The translations under genes and the position numbers were made by a program. Shown in pieces: positions 23,815 through 31,551 of a DNA stretch of 57,641 nucleotides (positions are counted from its first letter, which is position 1; the number at the start of each line of letters is the position of its first letter). Below the pieces are notes generated by a model. That model was not told where the DNA came from. It worked only from the letters and a program-made list of their open reading frames with translations, and made no database searches. The stretch lies in assembly GCA_002726245.1 (NCBI GenBank), contig PBSM01000144.1, forward strand, positions 1 to 57,641, written 5' to 3'. Source of the stretch: Planctomycetaceae bacterium (GTDB taxonomy: Bacteria > Planctomycetota > Planctomycetia > Pirellulales > Pirellulaceae).

Positions 23815-24591
23815 TCAAGCATGATACCAGCGCGACAGGATCGTGGCACCTGCGAGATTCACCGTCGTGAAGACGAGAATTCCCAGCAATGTCGAGGCGA
23901 TCACGGCGGCGAACAACTCTGCAGTGTTCGTCTGATCTCCGGCTCTGCTGATCAAGTAGCCCAACCCAGCCCGCGTCGATCCCAGGCCGGCAAAAAACTC
24001 GCCCACGATCGCTCCGACAACTGCCATGCCACAGGAGATTCTCGCGCCGGTCACGAGATACGGCACCGACGAAGGCAGGCGGAGTTTGAAAAGTATCTGC
24101 CAGCGAGTGGCGTTGTGAAGCTGAAAGAGATCGAGCAGATCCCGATCCACCTTGGTCAGCCCCGTTGTCATATTGGTGATCACGGGAAACAGGCTGATGA
24201 TGAATGAGACAATCACGACACTGCCGAAGCCGTATCCGAACCAGATGACGATCAGCGGAGCAATGGCCACGATGGGAACCGTTTGCAGGAAGATCGCATA
24301 CGGATAACCGCTTGCTCGCACCAGCCGCCACGTTGAGAAAGCGGCCGCGATCAGCGTCCCCACGGCAAGACTCAACCCGAATCCGCACAAGGCCGCCGCA
24401 GCCGTCAACCCGAACGCTCCGCCAAGTTGCTCGCGTTTCGTCCAGGCCGCCTTTGCCACCGCCAGTGGGCCCGGGAGCAAGTACCCCGGGATGTCGCGAA
24501 CTTCCACAACGATCTGCCAGACGGCAGTCACGGCAGCGAACAAGAGGATTGGTGGCAGCGTCGCCGCAAGCAAGCGTTTAACGGTTGGCAT
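23815..24591 (-). CDS. ABC transporter permease, SsuC/ThiX-like
   Basis: This is a 258-residue BPD-type permease with about six membrane helices. The cytoplasmic loop that touches the ATPase is visible (DLLDLFQLHNATRWQILFKL, close to the EAA motif), followed by LPSSVPYLVTGARIS and VGAIVGEFFAG. It should form the channel for the THI5-like binding protein encoded downstream. ATG 24591 is preferred, since codons upstream overlap another gene. The missing ATPase must come from elsewhere. Confidence 0.85.
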   Translation of the reverse strand: MPTVKRLLAATLPPILLFAAVTAVWQIVVEVRDIPGYLLPGPLAVAKAAWTKREQLGGAFGLTAAAALCGFGLSLAVGTLIAAAFSTWRLVRASGYPYAIFLQTVPIVAIAPLIVIWFGYGFGSVVIVSFIISLFPVITNMTTGLTKVDRDLLDLFQLHNATRWQILFKLRLPSSVPYLVTGARISCGMAVVGAIVGEFFAGLGSTRAGLGYLISRAGDQTNTAELFAAVIASTLLGILVFTTVNLAGATILSRWYHA

Positions 24592-24631
24592 CCAGCTAAT
24601 GTACCACCGAGCGAAGCGTTTGAAACCATCT

Positions 24632-24949
24632 TTACTCAGCGTCTGGCTTCGGTAGCAGTAACGTACCGACTCCATCGAGCTCGAACTGACCGTCCGCCGG
24701 GCGATAGCGAATCTTCTCGGCGCGCAGCTCCGATTTACCGACGTGAAGAACGACATTTCCGTTCATCGTGACTTCGAGCCCCTTCCAATCCGCCGTTTCG
24801 AGGATCGATCCGCGAATCGTGGCCCGGTCGCATGCGGCGACGATTGCGTCTTTCCCTTCACCAAACGTCAGGCGGCAGCGGCCGGCAATCAGGAACTGTT
24901 CCTTGCCGTCTTGCTTCGTATGCTTGACCTGCAATTGCTCATCGCCCAC
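24632..24949 (-). CDS. Small protein, possibly OstA/LptA-like fragment
   Basis: The 105-residue frame starting GTG contains beta-strand-rich sequence (LEVTMNGNVVLHVGKSELRA, EKIRYRPADGQFELDGVGTL) that recalls the repeating strands of OstA/LptA proteins carrying lipopolysaccharide. It is much shorter than those and has no visible signal peptide. The frame is the same as that of the upstream propeller and is separated from it only by a stop codon and seven codons. It may be a detached tail. The permease gene begins 40 bases downstream. Confidence 0.45.
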   Translation of the reverse strand: MGDEQLQVKHTKQDGKEQFLIAGRCRLTFGEGKDAIVAACDRATIRGSILETADWKGLEVTMNGNVVLHVGKSELRAEKIRYRPADGQFELDGVGTLLLPKPDAE

Positions 24950-24970
24950 CGACTCGATGCGGAACGCACG

Positions 24971-26023
24971 TCACACCTCAGCGCCTGCATGAACATCGGT
25001 TACGACGCGGAGCGGCTCCTTGCGAGTGGCGTCCTTCGTCTTCGCAGTCTGTTGCGTCGGATCACCGAGACAGTAAATCAAGCCGTCGGTGGCCGCGAGC
25101 ACGAGCTTTCCGTCGGCGACCGCGACTGAACCAGTCAGAGCTCGGCCTGTCTCATGGATCAACTTGACTGTGCCAGTGTCTTTGCCGAGCACGTACAAGC
25201 GTCCGTCCGTCGATCCGATCAACACGTGATCATCCACCACAACGGGCGACGAATCGAAGCTACCTTTCGCGTGGTATCGCCAAGCTAGCTTTCCTGTCTC
25301 AACATCAACGGCGACAATGTCGCGTCCTCGTCCCGCAATGATGACGAGCTTCTCCGTGACGGCGGCCGCGTTGCGTCCTACGTCGCCTAGCTCTCTCGCT
25401 TCGTACCGCCAGCGAATCTTTCCTGTCTCGATCTCGACACAGAACAAGACTTCGTCCGCCGTACCGAAGTAGGCGAGACCATCGCGCACGGCAGGTGTTG
25501 CTCCAGTCGGACCCTCAATGTCAGTCGTCAGCAACTGCTCGCCAGTGTCGCGATCGAGAATGTACAACTGTTGGTCACAGCCCACGATGACAACTCGTTT
25601 TCCCGATATCGCCGGAGCACATTGAAGCTGCGTTCCCGCGGAAGTCTTCCAGATTAACTTGCCCGTCTTTGGATCAAGGCCGAACACCGTTCCGTCTTCG
25701 GATGCAAACACAACTAAGCCGTCAACGGCGTTCGCCGAGCATGAGAGCAACGTGCCGCTGTCGAATTGCCACACCTGCTTTCCCACTTCTGCGTCGAAAC
25801 AGTGCATGTGGCCATCCATATCACCAACGTAAAGCTTGCCATCAAGGAGCAACGGAGAAACGCGGAATCCACACTCGTTTCGGAATACCCAACGCGCCTC
25901 ACCAGTCGCCACGTCGATCGCGTAGAGAGAGTCCTCCAAGTCGCCGACGTAAGCCACGCCATCAACGACAGCCGGAGTCGCCTCGCACTCGTTCTTCGTC
26001 TTCATCTTCATCTTCCAAAGCAC
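24971..26023 (-). CDS. PQQ-type beta-propeller protein (second propeller)
   Basis: This gene encodes at least 350 residues of propeller blades: TPAVVDGVAYVGDLEDSLYA, LYVGDMDGHMHCFDAE, VFGLDPKTGKLIWK, FCVEIETGKIRWRYEA, VAVDVETGKLAWRYHA. The GTG at 26023 is only a nominal start. In the same frame, typical propeller sequence (NWPSGRGNPQNTGVARGTLS) continues upstream and overlaps the end of the M56-propeller frame, with no start codon or signal peptide. It is therefore probably the continuation of that protein after a frameshift, or lost its own N-terminus. Confidence 0.7.
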   Translation of the reverse strand: MLWKMKMKTKNECEATPAVVDGVAYVGDLEDSLYAIDVATGEARWVFRNECGFRVSPLLLDGKLYVGDMDGHMHCFDAEVGKQVWQFDSGTLLSCSANAVDGLVVFASEDGTVFGLDPKTGKLIWKTSAGTQLQCAPAISGKRVVIVGCDQQLYILDRDTGEQLLTTDIEGPTGATPAVRDGLAYFGTADEVLFCVEIETGKIRWRYEARELGDVGRNAAAVTEKLVIIAGRGRDIVAVDVETGKLAWRYHAKGSFDSSPVVVDDHVLIGSTDGRLYVLGKDTGTVKLIHETGRALTGSVAVADGKLVLAATDGLIYCLGDPTQQTAKTKDATRKEPLRVVTDVHAGAEV

Positions 26024-26072
26024 TTGCAGCTTGTCCGACAGCGTGCCGCGAGCAACGCCCGTGTTCTGTGGA

Positions 26073-28250
26073 TTACCCCGTCCGCTCGGCCAGTTCTGCT
26101 TGGCTTATCTTCTTGGCCGGCGTTTTCGGCGCGGGCTGCCTCGCAGGATCATCGACCGCGTAGAATGTGCCAACGCTTGGCACGTATAGAGTGCCGCCAA
26201 CCGGCATGATCGTTGTGTATTGCGAACTCTTGAGTTGATTCTCGGCTAAAATGTCCAACTCGCTTGCCAACGCAAACACCGATACCTTGCCACCCTCGTC
26301 CCCGATGTAGATCTTGCCATCGGCGATGAGGGGAGTTGCCCACACGGCAGCGAATACGTCGTGAACCCAATGCGGCTCGCCAGTCTCTGCATCCAAGCAG
26401 TGGATCAGCCCAGAGAAGTCAGGAATGATCGCCAAGCCATCGGATACGACGACCGAACTAAAGCTCCGATGCATCGTCTCCTCAAACTCAACCTTCCCGT
26501 CACCGTTTCCATCAAACGTGTCGTAATGCCAAACGACGCCCGAGTTCGGATTGGCCTTTGTGAAGTCACCCTCGCCCGACTCGCAGGCTTGAATGTGTTT
26601 GTGTGGAATTGGAGTTCTCGGATCGGCTTTGTTGAAGACCAGCTCTGGACTGATGTCGCCGCGTTTCGTGGCATCGATACACCACACATGGCCCTGACCT
26701 TCGCCGTGTTCGGGGTCTTGCCCCATTGCCATATAGACGCGGTTCTTATCGATCATCGGAATGGCGATCGCGTTGTTGCGCGTTCCACGGCCGCCAAGCA
26801 CCCAACGCGATTCCTTTGGGTTGCCGTCGAACTTCCATAGCAACTTGGTCTTACCGCGGCTCATCGCTACGACATCAAAGCTGTAAATCCAGCCATCGCC
26901 GCCCGCGAAGATCGCTTGCCCAACGCCATCAATCACTCCGTACGCCGGAGAAGACCACTGGCCATGCAAGAGACTGTTGGTTGTCGAACTGTCTTGCCAG
27001 ACAACCCGGCCAGTCTCCTTGTTCACGGCAATGAAGCCCGGCGCGGACGGGGCCTTTCTGATGTGGTCCTCTCCCAGCCCGTGCGATGTCCCGGCCAGCA
27101 CCAACTCGCCGACGATGGTTACCGAACTGATCGCCTGGTTGTGCTGAGAAACCGCTAACTTGCTCATCATGTCGAGCTTCCACAGGATGTCCGCTTCGCC
27201 CAAGGCTGCAGCCGGCTCGCCCTTAAACGGTCCGTCATTCTCGTCGTCGTAAAAACCATCGAGATCGAGGCACACAAGTTCGTTGCGGTTGTTCACATAC
27301 CATAGACGTCCGTTCTCGGTACACGCTGTCGAGCAGATCCCGATCTCTGGCCAATCATGCGCGCGACCGGTCGTTAGTTTGTTGTTGGCGTGTTGCCAAA
27401 GAAACTCGCCAGTTTCTGCATCGAAACAGACCAAGCAACTCGCGTCCGTCTTGGCCGCGAAACGCTTACCGTAAGCCGCGCCGTTGTTGGTGCCAATGAT
27501 GACTTTGCCGTCCGCAACGATCGGACTACTGTAGACGGAGCTGCCCAGTTTGGCAGTCCACTTGATGTTCTCGCCGGTTTCGGCGTTCCAGGTCGTCGGA
27601 AGATCGGTGTCGTCCGACACGTTATTTCGATAGGATGAGCCGCCGTATTGTGGCCACTCGCCATTCACTTGAAATGCGACCTCGGTTGGTGAGTCCTCGT
27701 CGCTCGAAGCGGCTCCGACCTTGATCACCAACCCTCCACCCGGCAACAACAACGCCGCTGCAATCGCCACACATAGCCAGTACAGAACGGGCGTGCGCTG
27801 ATGAAAGCGACGATCGGCCTGCATGATGTGCTCCAGCCGCCGAGCTGTGATATCAACGGGACGCACTCCGGGTTGCGCAAAGACTGGCTCAAGTCTTCGC
27901 TTCGATCGCAAGACGTCCAGTAGCGTCTGCGCGTAGTCACTCGGTTCGCAAGCGAGTCCGGTGACTGCCTCTTCGTCGCAGCATCGTTCGCGCTCACGCG
28001 TCGCCTCCCGGTTGGCCCACCAGACAAGCGGATGGAACCACCACACGATCTGTGCCGTAAGTTGCAACACGCCGAGTACCGTGTCACCGCGTCGGAAGTG
28101 GATCAATTCATGGGCCAGGATGGCCTCGATACGCTTTGCAAACTCAGCGGACGTTAGAGACTCCGGCAACAGAATCGTTGGTCGTAGGATGCCGAAGACG
28201 GCGGGTCCCAACGGACGCTTCGTGACCATCAATCGCACGTTACGATGCAC
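26073..28250 (-). CDS. M56 (BlaR1-like) peptidase fused to PQQ propeller, main part
   Basis: The reading frame begins inside an M56 domain. The zinc protease motif HELIHFRRGD (H47-E48, H51) and a downstream ERERCCDEEA block are present, followed by the fourth membrane helix (LYWLCVAIAAALLLPGGGL). About 500 residues of PQQ-type propeller follow (WPQYGGSSYRNN, VYSSPIVADGKVIIGTNN, CFDAETGEFLW, GGKVSVFALASEL) where BlaR1 has a penicillin-binding sensor. The N-terminal helices are in another frame (28229-28897), so a single-base frameshift near 28,250 splits the gene. The upstream BlaI gene and operator suggest it would cleave the repressor in response to a signal. Confidence 0.8.
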   Translation of the reverse strand: MHRNVRLMVTKRPLGPAVFGILRPTILLPESLTSAEFAKRIEAILAHELIHFRRGDTVLGVLQLTAQIVWWFHPLVWWANREATRERERCCDEEAVTGLACEPSDYAQTLLDVLRSKRRLEPVFAQPGVRPVDITARRLEHIMQADRRFHQRTPVLYWLCVAIAAALLLPGGGLVIKVGAASSDEDSPTEVAFQVNGEWPQYGGSSYRNNVSDDTDLPTTWNAETGENIKWTAKLGSSVYSSPIVADGKVIIGTNNGAAYGKRFAAKTDASCLVCFDAETGEFLWQHANNKLTTGRAHDWPEIGICSTACTENGRLWYVNNRNELVCLDLDGFYDDENDGPFKGEPAAALGEADILWKLDMMSKLAVSQHNQAISSVTIVGELVLAGTSHGLGEDHIRKAPSAPGFIAVNKETGRVVWQDSSTTNSLLHGQWSSPAYGVIDGVGQAIFAGGDGWIYSFDVVAMSRGKTKLLWKFDGNPKESRWVLGGRGTRNNAIAIPMIDKNRVYMAMGQDPEHGEGQGHVWCIDATKRGDISPELVFNKADPRTPIPHKHIQACESGEGDFTKANPNSGVVWHYDTFDGNGDGKVEFEETMHRSFSSVVVSDGLAIIPDFSGLIHCLDAETGEPHWVHDVFAAVWATPLIADGKIYIGDEGGKVSVFALASELDILAENQLKSSQYTTIMPVGGTLYVPSVGTFYAVDDPARQPAPKTPAKKISQAELAERTG

Positions 28251-28897
28251 GCCCAGGTTGCGGATAGCTTCGCGACTAAGTCGTTCAAAAGTTTGTCAGC
28301 CGGCTCGCTCGAACGCCAAATCGTCCAAGCACACAAAGCGTGCTTCGTTACCACCGTCACTGCACAAATCGCCGCACCGACTGCCCACAGGATTGCAAAT
28401 GCAATCGGCCGGGGAATCGAAAGCGAGGCTGGCGCGGGAGCCGCGTCGTGATCAGAGATGATACTTTGATCAGCGAGCGCGACATCTCCGCGTTCAACCT
28501 CGTCCCGCGAGACCGGCAAGGCAATCGGCTCGCGGGAGCTTCGTGATTCAGCTTCCGTCGGCGTGGTTGTAGCGAACTCTGCCAGCGATGGATCCGCCGC
28601 CTCTGCGTCTTCGCTTGTCGATGGCGTAACGTCCGATACCGATAATGTCGGCTGAAGGCCCGAGCCTGCGAGTTGCGTCACCGTTTCCGCTTGTGCCCAA
28701 CTGAACACGCCCGTAGGACTACTCCAGACCGGAGGCGTCAAACACTTCGCGATAACAAGCAACCACAGCAAGTACGCCAAGTGAGGTCGCTGCCGCCCGA
28801 CGGCTTTTACGATGATTGCCACGACCAGCGCGACGAGCGTGACTTGCCAGAGTTGATTCCAGGCCAGGTCAGCGAGTCGTTCGAAATCGATTGTCAT
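28229..28897 (-). pseudogene. M56 (BlaR1-like) protein, N-terminal part before frameshift
   Basis: This 222-residue frame holds the first part of the M56 sensor: helix LWQVTLVALVVAIIVKAV, then HLAYLLWLLVIAKCLTPPVW, a polar linker of about 100 residues, and a third helix (FAILWAVGAAICAVTVV). Near its end LLNDLVAKLS should lead into LGVHRNVRLMV, but the frame turns into ATWACIVTCD and stops. The continuation lies in the other frame starting about 28,260. Its ATG overlaps the BlaI stop (ATGA). One missing or extra base in CTATCCGCAACCTGGGC explains the break. Confidence 0.8.
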
Positions 28898-29292
28898 GAT
28901 TTACGGCCTCGCTTCTTCTGTGTCTTGAGTTCGTTCAGGCTCCGCTGCAACTCATTGATCTCGTCGTCGGAAAGTCCGCGATCATGGATCAGATGCTGAA
29001 ATAGTGGCAACGTCTCGCCATCGAACAGACGATACAGAAAATCGTCCAGTGCCTCTCCAATCACAGCCTTGGGCCGCATGGCCGAGCTGTAGATATTGTT
29101 CCGGCCCTCGCGCCGCTTCTGCAGATAGCCCTTGGCTTCGAGTCTGCGGAGATAAGTCTGCACCGTCCAGAAGTCGAGTTCGCGATCTTCAGGCAAAGCT
29201 TCGAGCACTTGACGCACCGTCGCTTCACCCAAATCCCAAACGATCTTCGCGACTTCCAACTCCGACTTCGGCAACGCTCCGCGCTTGGCCAT
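28894..29292 (-). CDS. BlaI/MecI-type transcriptional repressor
   Basis: The 132-residue repressor has the winged-helix core of the BlaI family: SELEVAKIVWDLGEATVRQV, FWTVQTYLRRLEAKGYL, then a C-terminal dimerisation helix region. A likely protease site (NNIYSSAM) follows the wing. The stop overlaps the M56 gene start by four bases. An AGGAG site precedes the ATG, and palindromes of operator type lie 15-55 bases upstream. It probably represses its own operon until the M56 protein cleaves it, if that protein is functional. Confidence 0.92.
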   Translation of the reverse strand: MAKRGALPKSELEVAKIVWDLGEATVRQVLEALPEDRELDFWTVQTYLRRLEAKGYLQKRREGRNNIYSSAMRPKAVIGEALDDFLYRLFDGETLPLFQHLIHDRGLSDDEINELQRSLNELKTQKKRGRKS

Positions 29293-29306
29293 CTCATTCT
29301 CCTGTT

Positions 29307-29346
29307 ACGTTCAATTGAACGTGATCATAACGTTCAGATGTACGTT
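29307..29346. promoter_or_regulatory. Operator-like palindromes for the BlaI-type repressor
   Basis: ACGTTCAATTGAACGT (29307-29322) is a perfect 16-base palindrome. AACGTTCAGATGTACGTT (29329-29346) is a looser second dyad with AACGT/ACGTT ends. Both lie directly upstream of the BlaI start at 29292, where an autoregulating BlaI operator is expected. The shared half-site is ACGTT. Confidence 0.7.
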
Positions 29347-29378
29347 ATCAAGAGTTTTTCTTTTATTGCCGCAGTAGT

Positions 29379-29455
29379 AGGTCACTTTCGCCGAAAGTGA
29401 CCTGGCGCGAAGGAAAGCCATCAGCGTTGGAGGTCACGCTCGGCGAGTGTGACCT
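29379..29455. repeat. Two GTCAC-type palindromes
   Basis: The first (29379-29403) has 12-base arms AGGTCACTTTCG/CGAAAGTGACCT. The second (29431-29455) has AGGTCACGCTCG/CGAGTGTGACCT, with one G-T position that could still pair as RNA. Both match the family near 16.7 kb and sit between the BlaI operator and the DUF1501 gene. Confidence 0.85.
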
Positions 29456-29463
29456 ACTTGACC

Positions 29464-30828
29464 TTAAACCAACGCTTCAATCGGGCGCCCGCTATAGAGA
29501 ATCGGCACAGGGCGGCCAGCGAAGTTCGAGAACGCATCGTGATAGTCGATGCCGAGGTGTCGATAGACGGTTGCCAGCAGATCTTGTGGCGTCACGGGGT
29601 CGTGTACGGGATACTCCGATTTCGAGTTCGTGGCTCCGACAACCTGCCCCATTCGCAAACCGCCCCCCGCGATCAACGCGCTGAAGGCATTCGGCCAATG
29701 ATCGCGGCCAACGCCCGGTTGGTCCGAGAAGTTCTTTGGCGCATGAGTGACTCGCGGAGTCCGCCCAAACTCGCCACAAGCGATCACCATCACGTCTTCG
29801 CCGAGTCCTCGATCATGCAGGTCAGTAATCAGCGACGTTAACGCTTGGTCCATCTGCGGAAGCCGCTCGCGCTGTGCATAGTCAAGATGAAATGCACCAG
29901 CGTGGTCGTCCCAACTGAAGTGCTTGGTTGCGTCATTCGGCGCAGTCGCATCGACGTTGATCACTCCCACACCCGACTCGGCGAGCCGACGTGCGAGCAG
30001 ACAACTCTGTCCCCATCGATGCCGTCCATATCGATCCCGGAGCTTGTCATCTTCGCTGCCAAGGTCAAACGCGCCGGCGACTTCGGGACTGGTCAGAATC
30101 GTGAAGGCCCTTCGATGAAAGTCGTCGATCCCATCGGCGGTTTGATCGAGCACGCGACGGAACGTATCGAATTGGGAAAGCAGATCCCTACGATCATCAA
30201 GCCGCCCATTATCCAGCCCCGTAGCCACCGTCATATTCTTCGGTCCCGCATCGGGCTTGGAAGGGTCGCTGGCTTCAAACGCCTTGTGCGCCGCGCCCAA
30301 GTATCCTGGGTTCGTCATGAAAGGCGCACGTTTCACACCAACATACTGCGGCATACCATTGGCACGAGGCCGGCGCAATCGGCTGAGGATCATGCCAAAG
30401 TCCGGATGCTCGGACCGCGCGGTTGAGGTGAGATCGGGCACCGTCGGAGTCTTCCCGGTTAGCACCTCAATGCTGCCGTCGTTGTGTGACGACATCTTGT
30501 GATGCAGCGACCGGATGATCGAGAACTTGTCGGCCATCTTCGCCTGCAACGGCATGTACTCGCAGATGTCCATGCCCGGCACGCTCGTCTGGATCGGATT
30601 CAACGGCCCACGATACTCCGTCGGCGCATCCGGCTTCATGTCATATGTTTCAAGCTGGCTCGGCCCACCCCACATCCAAAACAAGATGACCGACGTCTGC
30701 CTCTTCAACTCGTTCGCATCCGCTCTTCGACGCAGCAATTCCGGCAGCGTCAGCCCACCCAGCGCAAGCGTTCCGGCGCGCAGAAACTCTCTTCTCCGCA
30801 CTGGACCGCGACAGAATCGCAACGTCAT
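29464..30828 (-). CDS. DUF1501 family protein, Tat-exported
   Basis: The 454-residue protein starts with a twin-arginine signal (RRREFLRAGTLALGGLTL). DUF1501 blocks follow: MWGGPSQLETYDMKP, SIIRSLHHKMSSHNDG, GQSCLLARRLAESGV, VIACGEFGRTPR and DHWPNAFSALIAGGG. The domain is distantly related to the alkaline-phosphatase/sulfatase superfamily. Its activity is unknown. Planctomycetes have many copies, usually beside DUF1549/DUF1553 cytochrome-like genes, which are absent here. AGGAAG precedes the ATG. The product should act in the periplasm. Confidence 0.92.
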   Translation of the reverse strand: MTLRFCRGPVRRREFLRAGTLALGGLTLPELLRRRADANELKRQTSVILFWMWGGPSQLETYDMKPDAPTEYRGPLNPIQTSVPGMDICEYMPLQAKMADKFSIIRSLHHKMSSHNDGSIEVLTGKTPTVPDLTSTARSEHPDFGMILSRLRRPRANGMPQYVGVKRAPFMTNPGYLGAAHKAFEASDPSKPDAGPKNMTVATGLDNGRLDDRRDLLSQFDTFRRVLDQTADGIDDFHRRAFTILTSPEVAGAFDLGSEDDKLRDRYGRHRWGQSCLLARRLAESGVGVINVDATAPNDATKHFSWDDHAGAFHLDYAQRERLPQMDQALTSLITDLHDRGLGEDVMVIACGEFGRTPRVTHAPKNFSDQPGVGRDHWPNAFSALIAGGGLRMGQVVGATNSKSEYPVHDPVTPQDLLATVYRHLGIDYHDAFSNFAGRPVPILYSGRPIEALV

Positions 30829-30941
30829 GTGAGCTTCCTGTTGTCCACGAAACCAACGACGGCATTATCGCCGTAAGGCTTGGAGCTTGCAAACGCAAAC
30901 GCGTTCGTCGATATTGAGGTGACCTATCAAGGGGTCGAGTG

Positions 30942-31438
30942 ATGTCTTCAGGCAATAACTATTTCGTTCACACTCTGCTGCACGCTCACAACTGGCAGCA
31001 TCGCCCGCAATTCGATCATGTGTGCGATTGGTGGCGCGACGGGGCCGAGGTGTTTGTGCGCTGGTCGGCATGGGCGGAGCTGGCAAGACGGCGATTGTCG
31101 AGCGGTTTCTGAACGAGCTGCTGAACGTGGGGCAGGTTTCCAACCTGCCGTCTAGTGAAGAACGGGCAGGTTCCAAACCTGCCCCACTTCCCCTGACGCA
31201 CACCGTCTTTGTCTACTCCTTCTACGACGACGACAAGCCGGAGAACTTCTTCCGCCACCTGCAAATCTGGCTGGAAGGCACCTCCGCACCTGACAAACAA
31301 AAGTCGCCCACACAATTGATGTTCGACATCCAACAGCATCAGGGCCTGATCATCTTGGACGGGCTGGAAAAGGTGCAGGAGAGCGGGGCGGCTTTGGCCG
31401 GGTGTTGGGGCTCGCGTAGGGGTTGGATGATGACATAG
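30942..31438 (+). pseudogene. STAND/NACHT-like NTPase, broken and truncated
   Basis: An ATG at 30942 with an AAGGGG site opens SSGNNYFVHTLLHAHNWQ and FDHVCDWWRDG. The frame then slips. In another frame RGVCALVGMGGAGKTAIVER follows, a P-loop, and then LIILDGLEKV, a Walker B motif. The two pieces read as one STAND-type ATPase if a base is added or lost in the CGGGG run near 31050. A palindrome (31127-31187) is inserted in frame. The protein ends about 20 residues after Walker B, so the rest of the ATPase and the C-terminal repeats are missing. STAND NTPases often act in defence or signalling. Confidence 0.65.
31127..31187. repeat. Inverted repeat inside the STAND pseudogene
   Basis: The arms at 31127-31149 and 31165-31187 are inverted copies, and each is itself a hairpin (GGCAGGTTTCCAACCTGCC). 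The whole 61-base unit is read in frame and gives the residues NVGQVSNLPSSEERAGSKPA. This is one of the palindrome families seen between genes elsewhere, here inside a coding frame. Confidence 0.85.
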
Positions 31439-31551
31439 GAGCCGATGCGAGAGACGGAGGATCGTGTCACGACTACATTCTATCGCAAAACGTGTTGGCT
31501 CGGCGCGGGCGAAACCCACGCCAAGCCAACACGAATGGCTACCTTGCCTCA

